Shown here: in pieces, positions 34,157-44,385 of the stretch
How positions within the stretch are numbered: the stretch's first letter is position 1
How the letters are laid out: each line of letters starts with the position of its first letter
Assembly: GCA_900318645.1 (NCBI GenBank)
Contig: ONLH01000021.1
Coordinates: 1-55,288 of the forward strand
Source of the DNA: an uncultured Prevotellaceae bacterium
GTDB taxonomy: Bacteria > Bacteroidota > Bacteroidia > Bacteroidales > Muribaculaceae
Length of the DNA stretch: 55,288 nucleotides
Direction of reading: 5' to 3'
The notes under the pieces: generated by a model
Told to the model about the DNA's origin: nothing
Databases searched by the model: none
The model's input: only the letters and a program-made list of their open reading frames with translations
Made by a program: the position numbers and the translations under genes

Positions 34157-34186
34157 CCATCATAACGAATGTTTATTTTCCACTCT

Positions 34187-37100
34187 TTACTTGATCGCTA
34201 TCTTATGTGATTGGCCGTTGACCACCACAATATAGATGCCGCGATCCAGTCGCTGACGATTGATGCCAACCTTGAGAGGAATGTTGCTCACCATACCATT
34301 AATCATCGCCAGCTGGGCGGTGCCGTCCTGGCGAGATTCTATGAACAGTGTGCGTCCCTCAACCCAAACGCGGTCAACTGTCGCCGTCATGTCGTTGATG
34401 CCACTGGCGTTGTTCACGCGAGCAGTACAATCGCTGACGCGCCATGCCTTGTTGCCAGCATCGGCGAGCACGGCATTGGTCAGCGAGATCTCGCTCTCTG
34501 GAGCAAGAGCAGCATCGGCACGCACGGTGAAGGTCATCACAGGCTGGGTGTCACCGACAAACGGCAGTCGGGCCATTGAGTAGTTCAACGCACGGCAGGT
34601 GTTGTCGTTTATGCCACCTGTCTTGACAGTGTTGGCACCCGGAGCATAGACGTCCATGAGGGTCAAGCCTGCGGGCAGGACGATGTCGCATTGCAGCGCG
34701 CTGTAGTGTGCTGCATGATCAACGGTGACTTGCAGTGTGCGCACGTCACCCGGTTTCATCGTCACATCATCCATGTGCAACAGGTCATCGCAATTCACCT
34801 TGAGCATCATGTTAGCAGCAGGATTCAAGATGATGTCAATCACCGCATTGATATCGGCAATATTCACCTCGCCATCACCATTCACATCGGCACGGTAGCG
34901 TGTATCTGCATCAGCCTGACCTCCCAGGATGATGTCAATCACTGCATTAACATCAGCGATATTTACCTCACCGTCACCGTTCACATCGCCCTTCTTGCCG
35001 CCAACCACGCGGTAAACGAAAGTGGCAACTTCGCTGTCATACAGATCGGGAGCCGTTGCCATTGCCTTGATGGTCACGGTACTGTTGATTATGATGGGTG
35101 AGCCATCATAGACCTTGCGTGCAGGTGACAGGTCACACGGGCAGCTGCCATCCAGCGTGTAGAAGATAGTGGCTCCCTCGGTAGCACAGTGAAGGTAAAC
35201 AGCCGTACCCTTCTCCACCTCACTACCACTGGCAATCGTGGCGGTAGGTATGGCAACTGTCATTTGGTTTTCCATCATCACTTTGACGAGCGTGGATGCT
35301 GTCAAGTCATAATCCTCAATGCTGTAGAGCAGTGATGTCGAGCCAGGCAGGTCACCATGCACAGCGATCACCGCTTTACCACTATTATCAATTGTGTAGG
35401 TCTCGGCATCGGTCGTGGCAATCATCGGAGCTACACTTCTCACAGACAGAGTCTTTCCCCTTGACGCATTAGCGGGTAATACGGTAACAGTCAACTCACG
35501 GCAGTCGCCGTATAGGATCTTCACGGTTGAGTCGGCTTCAATCGACTGGATTTCGAGTTCAACATCGAGCACGGCCTCGTAGTCCTCATACATCTCCAAG
35601 TCGGCATAACTCTTCACGTCTTTCTTGACATGGAGCGTTACCTTGTCAGCATTGAACGGGCTGTTAGCATTAAAGCGCACCTTTGAGGCGAAGGTCAAGC
35701 CAGTTCCCGGAGCGCGGCGAATTGACGTGATGGCCAGCGGGTCGTCCACCTCGGCGTTCAGCAATTCGATGGTACCACTAACGGGTGATCCATTGACAGT
35801 CACGGTAATGTTATTACTATTCAGCATCTCGGGGAACATGAACTTGTCGAACTCAAACTCTACTGCCTGAGGATATGCGCGGGCCTTGATGACCTCGGGC
35901 TGGCGCATCTGTACCATACCGATGTTCACGTCCAGTTGGGGAGGAGGCACGGGCAGCCAGTCGCTATAAGTGGTCTCATAACCCTCCTTCTCATACTTCA
36001 CCTGCCACATGCCGATGGGCACATCCCAGCGGTAGTAACCGTTCGCGTCGGTCAAGAGCGGGTTCTGCTGACCATACTGCTCAGCATCCCAGAGCACAAC
36101 TTCCTCATGCGTGTCACCATACATGTCCTCAACCGTCTCCTTGTAATAGCAAGTCACTGTCACACCCTGCAAACGGTTTGAAGGAACGCCCTCATAAACG
36201 AAGCCAGAGGGGTCACGTATGGGTTCTGTCGGCGGCAGAGGCGGACGCTTCTTGTCATCTGAATTATCGGGTTTGTCTGGTTCGTTCTTGTCTTCTTTGC
36301 ACTTCAAACTGCGATATTCTGCATACCTTATGGGGTACCAGTTTAAAGAAGCACTACGCGCATTGTTAAACAATGCTTCTGCTGTATTGTTCAAAAAGTC
36401 GGTAATTGCCGAGATAAGTACTTGTGCCACAATCTTTGCCGCTTTGTTTGTCATCATATAACCATTGACCACTGTGGTTAATGCCGTAATGGTGAAAGCA
36501 GGATAATACCCCTTGCTCCAAGCAATGTCGGACCAGTCGCTCTCGCACCTTGCTTTCAAGGCGACGGCTCTTTCTTGGTCTGCCTTGCAAGGCAAGATGT
36601 TGTTAATTAACGAGTGCCAGTGGCCGTGGTCTTGAATGGCTGTAGATACATAAGATACTGTTTTAAAAATTCCTTCGCCCACTTGATATAGTTCGTAAAG
36701 TTGGCCGAGAACAGCTGTTACCGCAACAATTCTTGCACCGCATCTAGTTATACCTTGCGTTAATTTATTGATGTTAACACGATTTGCCTTGATTTTCTTT
36801 AGTACATTTTCTCTCTCAAGTTTGAGTTGGTTCACCAACTCATCACGCTCAACTATATCAAAGTACTCTTCCACAGTAATCACATCTGGGGTAGTCAGTG
36901 CCTGCAGTTCCTTCTCTATCTCATTTATTCGGATCTGCAATCCAGCATTCTCACCCAACAGTACAGCCTGCTGTTGTTCAAGAGAATTCCTCAATGCTTC
37001 TTGTGCAGCCCTTTCAGCTTCCTGTTCATTTATCCACCCTTGCACAGCAGATAACACGGTATTGCCAAGCCACATCAATTTTTGCCTTGCGGTTTCCATT

Positions 37101-40100
37101 GCGGCAACGAAATCGCCCTTTGCCCTTAGCAAACAGGATTTGACAACCTCTTGAGCCACTATCTGGTCGTTCACGTACCACACGCAGTTATTCAGACTAT
37201 CGACAATGATTACCTCGTCTTCAGTTGAGATATAGATGTAAACGGTACTGTTGTCGGTCATTTCAATGTGGATGGTATCAGCTATCTCAAAGGGAATGTC
37301 GCCATACTTCTCCAGAGTAGTTCGGAAAAGTGTAGCAGTGCCGTTTTCCGTATCAACAATAATAGTATCAGATTGGGCAGACCATAACGAGGCCATATAG
37401 TCGAATCGGTCATCGTCATCCTGGAGGGACTCATTGACTTGTTCAAGCAATGTTTCAATTTCCTCTGAGTGATCGGAATAATCACTGCTGTCCAAAAGTT
37501 CTTGTGCTTTGGTAATAAGCGTTTGTATGTATTGCCCATCTACAGTTTCCGGCGTTTCGACATCAAAGTCTTCTATTGACGATTCCAGGCCGGCCTGGCT
37601 TAACCACAGCACCAGCAGCTGGTTCATCTCGTCGTTGTCGGTCGCATTGTTTATTTGGTCCTCTAATCCTGCAAATATTTCCTCATCGATTGTCATCTGC
37701 TGGTCAATGGCATTGATAGCCTCCTCCAGTTCATCAATATGGTTTAGAGTCTCCTTTGCATCTTCCCTCTTCTCATCAACCCTATTTGCGAGAAGATTGA
37801 ATTGTCCTCGGTCAGCATAGGTCGATTCATTTGAATGGATCGATATACCGATATTGACAGGGAGATTGTTTGAATCGAAGTGACTAACAGCTACCCATTT
37901 GTCTAAATTCTCGTCGTAATTGGCAACTAACTCACGTACCTCGTTCTCATCGGTGTATATATACAAAGTTACTCCGGACACTACTGTTGGATCGTTGTTG
38001 GTTAGGTCGGCAACGAAAGTGAAGTCTGTTGCAGTATAGAAACTATATGAAGAGGGGTTAGTAGTCCCATTTTCAAAGTCAAAAACAGTCGTAACAGTCT
38101 TTTCCATCCATCCGTTATAGAACGACATTGTAATTTTCTTTGGCTGGCAGATATCCTTATTATACAAGCAGCTGACAGTTTCTGTCCTCAATTCTAAACC
38201 ATCTTTTGTTCTAGCTACAGCATAAATGTTATGTGATGATAAGTTGTAAGCCCCATACAATTCACATTTCGTTGACCAAATTCCATTGGCTAGCGATGAG
38301 GTTTGACCGATTAATATATCATTATCATATATGTCAATGTTGCATTGACCAATAGCAGTCCCTGAAACGGGAATTGTTGTCTTGGCTACAGTAGTGGGTA
38401 CATTGATTGATAATCCTTTTGCCGTGAATTGTGCATTGCCGATGGGTTGGGTAATAGTTTTACCATTAAGTTCAAACTTGACGAGAGCACTAGGAGCAAA
38501 GTCGCCGGCAACTGTCGGAATAGCGCAGAAGCGCACAACATTCATCAGTTCAGCCATTGACAGCGAAATGATGAGCCTATTTCCTTGTATCGTATAACCT
38601 CCTAATGAAGTACTTATCAGCACTGAGTTATCAATAAACGAGCAGGATTCCGGCAGATCTATGATCAATTGCACGTCATTGACCTTGCTTACAAATTCGT
38701 CCTTGAAATCAACCTGAACTCTAAAGGTTAGGTAATTGCCAATGACTATATTGGGTTTATTGACTATGAATGAAGTGTGGTCGCCAGTGTAGTAGAACTT
38801 GCTCTCGTCAAAGAAGGGCACTTCATCAATAGACACTTGACTGATGATACTGCTATTAACTTGCACTTCGTTCTTGACATAGTCATCGCCTACGGTTAGA
38901 CCGGCAGCAGCAAACTGCTCTAAGTCATAGATGGAGTTAAAGAAGTCGCTCTTGCCCATGGTAACGAGCGTGTAATTGCCATCAGGTAATTTGTCTATCG
39001 TCTGTGTCCTACCCGAATAGTCGGCAGTCTTGACCAGTTTATTTTCTGCATCATAGAGCGAACCTGTCACTTTGGGATTGATGTTCCTATTGAATGTCGC
39101 AGTCACTTTACCCAATTCCTTGATATTGAAGGTTGCGGTCGCCTTTTGCTCTGCGATAGTTACAGTTGTCTTGACCGGCTTGAAAGCATTTTTGCGACTT
39201 GTCGCTGTCAGTTCAAGAACATCGCCATCGTTAACATCTTCCAATAAGACAATTTGCGGATACTGGACATGGATGTCACTGATCGCACAGTTAGTTATCT
39301 TGTTATAGACCTCATAATCTACATTACTGTAGTCACTATACCAGTTCTGGGTGTCGGCTGCTTCGCCCTCGGCATGAGCTGGAGTGTAGGTCAAGTTAAT
39401 GTTGACCACAGCACCAGTAATGGGGCTTAATGCTACATCAGGAACGGTAAAAGTGCTGCCGCCACTTACCATGTCGCAGTCGATAGTCTGGCTAATGTAG
39501 CCAGTAGCGGCAATGGTCAATGTGGTAGGCACTGTAGATGCTTCTAATGAATACTGTCCCTGGTTGTCGGTCCTGGCAGTAATTGTATGGGAAGTGCCAC
39601 CGCCAAACGACTGCACCGCCGAAATCGTTGCGCCATACAACAACTGGTTATTGGTCGCATCCTTTACCTTTCCGCTTAACTGAGCCTCACCGATGGCTGA
39701 CAACTGACAAGTGATGTCGTTATTACCCTCCTTGACCGTGTAAGTATTCATTGACGGCAAGGTGAATGCGGTTGCCAAATCTTGCGGTAACGTCACTTGA
39801 TACTTTAACTTGCGCTCGGCGGGTAATTTCTTGATGGGATTGCCTTGCAACAGTAACTCACCATCCTCATCAAACCAAGAGATTCTGCATGCATCGGTCA
39901 CATCCTGGCCATTGGGTTTCTTGACTGCTAAGGAAACATCCTGGGGCTTGAGCAGCGAGGAAAAAGTCACAGCAACACTCTCCTCACCAATAACGACATT
40001 CTCTATTTTGCCGAACTGATCTCCGTATTGGTTGGTCAGTGTCACATTCCAGGTGGAATTAGACTCAACAGTAAACTTATAAGTTGGCTTATCGGTCAAC

Positions 40101-41875
40101 GTGAAGCAAAGAGTTTGATTATTCTCTATATTATTTACCTCCAAGCGCATGTTAGCATAATCCTGCACATCAACGTTTTCAGGAAGGCTGACAGAAAGTA
40201 TATGATGGCCATCATCCATCGGCAAAATCTCAAATGCATTCCATCCATTTGCTGATTGATATGCTTCAACAGATATTAATGGAACAAAAACCACCATATC
40301 AGATGGCACTTGAGAGAAAACATTTGTTCCTAAACTGGGAGGTTCTATAGCATTGCAAGTTAAACTCATTAAATTTGTGCAACCAGAGAACGCATTGTTG
40401 CCTATGGCAGCCACCATTGGTATTGAAAGACTTATTATTTCTGCGCAATCGGAGAATGCGTCATTTCCTATGCTTACGACTTCAAATGTTCTTCCATTGT
40501 GTAAAACTTTATGCGGAATATTGAGCGAGAATACTCCGGCCTCGTGATGTCGATAGATTAATACTTCATTATCGGAAATAACTTGGTAACAAATACCATT
40601 AATCTTGAATTTATCAGCACAAGGATTATCATCAATCGAGATGGGTAGAACTTGATATATATCAAAATAATTGCTTATAATACCATATACTTTGAGAGGT
40701 TGGCCGTCAGTGGGCATTTCTATTTGAAAAGGATAATCATAATAGGGGCAAGTTTCACCATTAGCGGATAAAGTCTTATGGGTTTTATCTATAACTACAT
40801 TATCAAGTAGAACATACTGGCCCCATGTATCAGGACCAACCTGGCTAGGAGTGATCATATTCGGCTCGAGAATCTCACCAACATTATCTATCATTCCCCT
40901 TAAGTTGGTTGGATTGGACAACTCTGGATAGCCTTGATATGTCATTTTTTGTCCGCCATATCCAGCTGGAATAACATCACCAATTTCGTAGTTTTTGCTA
41001 AAGTTTCCGTATATCCGACCATAGCCACAGTCAGAATCTTTTAGAAAAAGATAATGGCCGTTCTGGCCAAGCACAATAGCATCATTCTTGATTGTCACGT
41101 TTGTATAATCATTCACATCATTCAATTCACACAGTGCGATGCTTGCAGAACGAACAGAATTACCTTCACTGCCATTTGGAACAGGCTTTTTTTCGAATGT
41201 CGGGGATGCAATTGAAACAAGATTTTCATAGCCCAAACAACCTTCACCGACAAAAAGCATGTCGCTTAATGCAACTATGTCAACTAGATCTATTACTCCA
41301 TCACGATTAAGATCAGAGTGGATATTAGTGACCCTATCACTTAAGACAAGATGAATTAAACTTGAAATATCAGTAACATTAATAATTGAATCTTGATTTA
41401 TATCGGATCTTTCTCGATCATCATCTGTAATTGGTCGACAAGGTAATTCATTTAATATCGGATCATAGCGCATAGCAGTCTTAGATTTAACCGTTATTTC
41501 ACTCTTGAAATCATATTCATTGGACACCTCTAAACTCAAGAAAAACAGATCTTCATATTCACCTGGAGACCAATAATTAGAGTCGTAAGAATTAGAGTAG
41601 TCTAAATAAATAAAACTATTTTTATCACAACTGCTATGTATATTCTTCCCCCGAAAATTTATTGGTGTTAATCCATCAGGATAAATAAAAACAACATGCC
41701 AAGCACTGACATAGGTGTCAAAGGAAGCTTTAACTGGAACCTCAACAGTTTTTCCCATATCAGATGGTTTTAACAATGATAAATCGACATAAAACCTATT
41801 TGTAGCACATACAGGTTCAATTGATACCATTAAAAATAGTATCAACATTATTCTAGAATATAAACTATTTCTCAT
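34187..41875 (-). CDS. Giant mosaic T9SS-sorted surface protein with dockerin-like and cohesin-like parts
   Basis: About 2562 residues from the start at 41875 (MRNSLYSRIMLILFLMVS signal). In order, with rough positions: a cohesin-like beta domain (30-140); dockerin-like repeats (152-212); an OB-like domain; BspA-type leucine-rich repeats (440-555); a carboxypeptidase-regulatory-like domain (732-800); several Ig-like domains; coiled coils (1380-1440 and 1610-1700); a Pro/Lys/Asp-rich linker (1865-1890); a second regulatory-like domain (1900-1980); a chitobiase-C-like domain (2200-2290); a dockerin-like pair (2295-2350); a cohesin-like domain (2360-2480); and a type IX secretion tail ending in GIYIVVVNGQSHKIAIK. 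The 5' two thirds are clearly more A/T-rich than the 3' third. Probably an adhesin or scaffold; no enzyme domain was recognised. Confidence 0.85.
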   Translation of the reverse strand: MRNSLYSRIMLILFLMVSIEPVCATNRFYVDLSLLKPSDMGKTVEVPVKASFDTYVSAWHVVFIYPDGLTPINFRGKNIHSSCDKNSFIYLDYSNSYDSNYWSPGEYEDLFFLSLEVSNEYDFKSEITVKSKTAMRYDPILNELPCRPITDDDRERSDINQDSIINVTDISSLIHLVLSDRVTNIHSDLNRDGVIDLVDIVALSDMLFVGEGCLGYENLVSIASPTFEKKPVPNGSEGNSVRSASIALCELNDVNDYTNVTIKNDAIVLGQNGHYLFLKDSDCGYGRIYGNFSKNYEIGDVIPAGYGGQKMTYQGYPELSNPTNLRGMIDNVGEILEPNMITPSQVGPDTWGQYVLLDNVVIDKTHKTLSANGETCPYYDYPFQIEMPTDGQPLKVYGIISNYFDIYQVLPISIDDNPCADKFKINGICYQVISDNEVLIYRHHEAGVFSLNIPHKVLHNGRTFEVVSIGNDAFSDCAEIISLSIPMVAAIGNNAFSGCTNLMSLTCNAIEPPSLGTNVFSQVPSDMVVFVPLISVEAYQSANGWNAFEILPMDDGHHILSVSLPENVDVQDYANMRLEVNNIENNQTLCFTLTDKPTYKFTVESNSTWNVTLTNQYGDQFGKIENVVIGEESVAVTFSSLLKPQDVSLAVKKPNGQDVTDACRISWFDEDGELLLQGNPIKKLPAERKLKYQVTLPQDLATAFTLPSMNTYTVKEGNNDITCQLSAIGEAQLSGKVKDATNNQLLYGATISAVQSFGGGTSHTITARTDNQGQYSLEASTVPTTLTIAATGYISQTIDCDMVSGGSTFTVPDVALSPITGAVVNINLTYTPAHAEGEAADTQNWYSDYSNVDYEVYNKITNCAISDIHVQYPQIVLLEDVNDGDVLELTATSRKNAFKPVKTTVTIAEQKATATFNIKELGKVTATFNRNINPKVTGSLYDAENKLVKTADYSGRTQTIDKLPDGNYTLVTMGKSDFFNSIYDLEQFAAAGLTVGDDYVKNEVQVNSSIISQVSIDEVPFFDESKFYYTGDHTSFIVNKPNIVIGNYLTFRVQVDFKDEFVSKVNDVQLIIDLPESCSFIDNSVLISTSLGGYTIQGNRLIISLSMAELMNVVRFCAIPTVAGDFAPSALVKFELNGKTITQPIGNAQFTAKGLSINVPTTVAKTTIPVSGTAIGQCNIDIYDNDILIGQTSSLANGIWSTKCELYGAYNLSSHNIYAVARTKDGLELRTETVSCLYNKDICQPKKITMSFYNGWMEKTVTTVFDFENGTTNPSSYSFYTATDFTFVADLTNNDPTVVSGVTLYIYTDENEVRELVANYDENLDKWVAVSHFDSNNLPVNIGISIHSNESTYADRGQFNLLANRVDEKREDAKETLNHIDELEEAINAIDQQMTIDEEIFAGLEDQINNATDNDEMNQLLVLWLSQAGLESSIEDFDVETPETVDGQYIQTLITKAQELLDSSDYSDHSEEIETLLEQVNESLQDDDDRFDYMASLWSAQSDTIIVDTENGTATLFRTTLEKYGDIPFEIADTIHIEMTDNSTVYIYISTEDEVIIVDSLNNCVWYVNDQIVAQEVVKSCLLRAKGDFVAAMETARQKLMWLGNTVLSAVQGWINEQEAERAAQEALRNSLEQQQAVLLGENAGLQIRINEIEKELQALTTPDVITVEEYFDIVERDELVNQLKLERENVLKKIKANRVNINKLTQGITRCGARIVAVTAVLGQLYELYQVGEGIFKTVSYVSTAIQDHGHWHSLINNILPCKADQERAVALKARCESDWSDIAWSKGYYPAFTITALTTVVNGYMMTNKAAKIVAQVLISAITDFLNNTAEALFNNARSASLNWYPIRYAEYRSLKCKEDKNEPDKPDNSDDKKRPPLPPTEPIRDPSGFVYEGVPSNRLQGVTVTCYYKETVEDMYGDTHEEVVLWDAEQYGQQNPLLTDANGYYRWDVPIGMWQVKYEKEGYETTYSDWLPVPPPQLDVNIGMVQMRQPEVIKARAYPQAVEFEFDKFMFPEMLNSNNITVTVNGSPVSGTIELLNAEVDDPLAITSIRRAPGTGLTFASKVRFNANSPFNADKVTLHVKKDVKSYADLEMYEDYEAVLDVELEIQSIEADSTVKILYGDCRELTVTVLPANASRGKTLSVRSVAPMIATTDAETYTIDNSGKAVIAVHGDLPGSTSLLYSIEDYDLTASTLVKVMMENQMTVAIPTATIASGSEVEKGTAVYLHCATEGATIFYTLDGSCPCDLSPARKVYDGSPIIINSTVTIKAMATAPDLYDSEVATFVYRVVGGKKGDVNGDGEVNIADVNAVIDIILGGQADADTRYRADVNGDGEVNIADINAVIDIILNPAANMMLKVNCDDLLHMDDVTMKPGDVRTLQVTVDHAAHYSALQCDIVLPAGLTLMDVYAPGANTVKTGGINDNTCRALNYSMARLPFVGDTQPVMTFTVRADAALAPESEISLTNAVLADAGNKAWRVSDCTARVNNASGINDMTATVDRVWVEGRTLFIESRQDGTAQLAMINGMVSNIPLKVGINRQRLDRGIYIVVVNGQSHKIAIK

Positions 41876-42037
41876 AATAAAAAACAATCTAATAGTTATC
41901 TTCAATGTCCTCCAAAGATGTAATGGTTCTCAATTTAGGTTGGTTAATGGTATGCGAATAAAAGAAGGGCATGAGAACGATGTCTTGCTAACAATGTGCA
42001 AAAACGCCTTTCTTTTCATCCTACTTGAGTCACGCTA

Positions 42038-42068
42038 CAAAAATAACTTAATTCTTTTTAACATGCAA
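42038..42068 (-). promoter_or_regulatory. Predicted promoter of the giant surface-protein gene
   Basis: Minus strand TTG (42068-42066), a 20 nt spacer and TATTTTTG (42045-42038). The leader would be about 155 nt to the ATG at 41875. The gap 41876-42345 also holds the small unit at 42121-42280; the 62-codon open frame at 41940-42128 is not supported. Confidence 0.6.
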
Positions 42069-42120
42069 GAGAAACGCAATTATTCTTTAGATATTTTGGG
42101 GCAAGGGAATCTTTTTGACA

Positions 42121-42280
42121 TTGACTGATTGTCGAGAGGGAGTGTAACTTTGCAATGGAAGAGTTAGAATCGCTTTTAATACTCATTAATGATTCCGCAC
42201 CACCCTATTGAGGATGATGCCCAACATGGAATCTTATGATAACCAGCCCATTAAAAAAACGGGGCACTAGACCCCGTTTT
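42121..42280 (+). other. Compact promoter-terminator unit, possible small RNA or 18-residue peptide
   Basis: TTG (42121-42123), a 21 nt spacer and TAACTTTG (42145-42152) make a good promoter. ATG follows at 42155 with an 18-codon frame (MEELESLLILINDSAPPY, stop TGA 42209-42211). A terminator stands at 42256-42280. The predicted transcript is about 120 nt and nearly leaderless. It could be a small RNA, a tiny peptide gene, or the remnant of a deleted gene that kept its promoter. Confidence 0.45.
42256..42280. terminator. Bidirectional rho-independent terminator
   Basis: AAAACGGGG (42256-42264) pairs with CCCCGTTTT (42272-42280). T-runs stand on both sides (TTTTTGC on plus; TTTTTTTAA on minus). 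It serves the C69 peptidase gene on the minus strand and the small unit on the plus strand. Confidence 0.85.
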
Positions 42281-42311
42281 TGCTTTTTGACGTAAAACCA
42301 GGAGAAGCCTC

Positions 42312-42342
42312 CTAAGGCCTAAAGCCTAACGCCTGAAGCCTA
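42312..42342 (-). repeat. Heptamer array with TAG every 7 nt, after the C69 peptidase stop
   Basis: Gene-strand TAG triplets begin at 42342, 42328, 42321 and 42314, with CAG at 42335, all in 7 nt steps (units TTAGGCT, TTAGGCC). The real stop TGA (42348-42346) stands 6 nt before the first unit. Confidence 0.75.
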
Positions 42343-42345
42343 AAA

Positions 42346-43962
42346 TCAGAAGCCTTTCCAGGATTGGAGCCAGAAGGTGTGGGCCATTTGTTGCCAGCGG
42401 TAGGCGGCGGCGCCTAGCATGTCTTGGGTGTAGTCGTTGAGGTATTGGGCGGCACGCTTGGGGTCCTGGGTATTGAGGTCTTGCCAAGTCTTCTCCACCA
42501 TGGGGAGCTCGCGGAGGCCTTTATCGAGGAAGTGGTCACGGGCGGGCTCTAGGGTCTTGCGGTAGATGCCCCAGCGCAATGAGGCGAGGCGGTTGGCCTT
42601 ACGGAACTGCCAGAGGGCGGTGTTATCGTTCTCGGCGCTGTGGCCGCAGAGCTTCATCGAGGCGGGCAGGTCGGTGTTGCCGCAGAAGATGGGGAAACGG
42701 GGGCTCTGGCCGGGGTTGTCGAAGGCTACCCATGCGACGCCGCCGATCTCGTCGGGGAGCCAGTCGCGCAGCTGGATAACGGTGCTATAGGAACACCAGG
42801 GGACGCTGACAGTGCGTGTCCACTTCATGGCGGAGTCGCCCATGGCATAGAACATGGCGAGCTGCTCGTTGGTAATCCAGGGGTTGGCGACGGGCGAGAC
42901 GATGCTGTCGGGCTCGTTCTCGACGAGGTTGCCCTTTTTGTCCTTGCGCTTGGGGTTGGGGATCTTGTGGCGGGCGCTCAAGTCAAGCGATGTGCCCTCG
43001 TAGTAGCTGCCCAGCAGGCGTGAGACATCCTCAACACTCACTTTCTTGTCGGGCTTGACGCTGACGGGGAGGTTCTCGATGGCATCGGTCAGGTTCAGTG
43101 AGGGAGCCAGCTGCTGGAGGATGTAGAGCTCGCGGGTGCTGTAGTTCTTTACTTCCTTCTTGTAGTTGGTGCCGCTATAGGCCTTCCAGAAGCAGAAGGG
43201 TTCCTTGCCATCCCATAGTTTCAGCTTCTTGGCCACGTCAAATACGTTTTCGGACGCCATATAATGGTCGGGGTCGCTGAGGTCAAGGGCACCAATGCGG
43301 GAGATGTTGGCCGAAACAGCCACCTCGTCGTCGGGGATGCGCACAGCAGCCCAGACGCCACCGATGCGCTTGGGCCCCTCGCCGAATACCTCAAAGAGCC
43401 ATGCCTCGTTCTTGTCGGCAATGGTGAGGCACTCGCCGCTATCACCGTAGCCATATTTCTTGACCAATTCGCCCATAAGACGAATGGCGTCGCGTGCCGT
43501 AGTGCAACGCTCCAGAGCGATGCGGGCAAGCTCCTCGATCATAAAGATGCCCTCCTTGTTGCGCAGGGTGTCACGACCCGAGATGGTCGTCTCGCCCATG
43601 GCCAACTGCTTCTCGTTGAGGCAAGGATAGGCGGTATCTAGGAAACGGTAGGTGTGTCGCACCTGGGGGATGGTTCCCGTCTGTACCATGCCGGTGACAT
43701 CGGTGGGCGAGGAGGTGTGAAAACGGTCACGATAGACGGCGGTGACAGTATCGCGCTCATAGTCGCGCGCGGGTGTCATGGTCATCCACGTGCGGTAACG
43801 GGCGTCACAGGTGTGTGAGGTAATGACCGAGCCGTCGGTGCTCGCCTTTTTGCCCACCATGATGCTGGTGCAAGATTCTGTCATGCGCTCCTGCTGGTCC
43901 TGGGCGCTGATGTTCACGGTAAGGGCCATCATGAGGATGGCAATTGTCAAGAAGGATTTCAT
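42346..43962 (-). CDS. C69-family dipeptidase
   Basis: A 538-residue secreted peptidase of family C69 (PepD-like, Ntn fold). The start at 43962 gives signal peptide MKSFLTIAILMMALTVNISA. After a short propeptide, Cys31 (ESCTSIMVGKKASTDGSVITSHTCDARYR) is the expected N-terminal nucleophile. Other marks are GESGECLT-like text (YGYGDSGECLTIADKNEAWLFEVFG), VWAAVRIPDDEVAVSANISRIG and DYTQDMLGAAAYRWQQM. It probably trims dipeptides in the periplasm. A -7-like TACCTTTG is at 43999-43992. Single-gene unit; an upstream ATG at 44016 would spoil the signal peptide. Confidence 0.93.
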   Translation of the reverse strand: MKSFLTIAILMMALTVNISAQDQQERMTESCTSIMVGKKASTDGSVITSHTCDARYRTWMTMTPARDYERDTVTAVYRDRFHTSSPTDVTGMVQTGTIPQVRHTYRFLDTAYPCLNEKQLAMGETTISGRDTLRNKEGIFMIEELARIALERCTTARDAIRLMGELVKKYGYGDSGECLTIADKNEAWLFEVFGEGPKRIGGVWAAVRIPDDEVAVSANISRIGALDLSDPDHYMASENVFDVAKKLKLWDGKEPFCFWKAYSGTNYKKEVKNYSTRELYILQQLAPSLNLTDAIENLPVSVKPDKKVSVEDVSRLLGSYYEGTSLDLSARHKIPNPKRKDKKGNLVENEPDSIVSPVANPWITNEQLAMFYAMGDSAMKWTRTVSVPWCSYSTVIQLRDWLPDEIGGVAWVAFDNPGQSPRFPIFCGNTDLPASMKLCGHSAENDNTALWQFRKANRLASLRWGIYRKTLEPARDHFLDKGLRELPMVEKTWQDLNTQDPKRAAQYLNDYTQDMLGAAAYRWQQMAHTFWLQSWKGF

Positions 43963-44044
43963 ATTCAGTCGGTTTTTGTTTTTGGTTAGGGCAAAGGTAG
44001 TGAATTTTCTTGACATAGATGATATTGAGGTGGCTTTACTACAT

Positions 44045-44293
44045 TAACGTGAGTTCGACGAAAACAAAGTGCTGATATTCAGTTCCCCCTCTTGGTTAAG
44101 AGGGGAACTCCTCCCCCGTCTGGGGGGAGGTGGCACGAAGTGCCGGAGGAGGGGGGAAGGGCGGGGGCGTTCGTGCTACAGCGACTAGCAACTGACATCG
44201 GTAGCATCAACGCCCCCCGCCCCCCTCTAATCTTAGAGGGGGAGTTGCTAACGCATTGGTTATCAAAACAATTATTCATCGGACTCACGTTAC
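44045..44293. repeat. Palindrome-rich element bounded by inverted repeats
   Basis: Ends: TAACGTGAGTTCGACG (44045-44060) and its inverse near 44278-44293, 14 of 16 matching. Inside are CCCCTCTT/AAGAGGGG (44086-44105), CCTCCCCC/GGGGGAGG (44110-44130), GGCAC-GAA-GTGCC (44132-44144), CCCCCTCTAA-TC-TTAGAGGGGG (44221-44242), and a wider G/C pair near 44160-44172 and 44210-44221. Open frames across it are low-complexity and rejected. Such GC-rich palindromes are common in many bacterial genomes. It fills most of the 427 bp gap 44017-44443. Confidence 0.7.
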
Positions 44294-44385
44294 ATTATAG
44301 TGGCAGAGCCACGGTCCACTGGACAAGACGCGACTTGACACACGGGGGCCGCGACGGGGAGAACGAGATAATGTATATTGACAAA

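Noticed and set aside
41940-42128. A 62-codon plus-strand gene
   Set aside because: No family resemblance or promoter, and it lies over the minus-strand promoter and leader of the giant gene.
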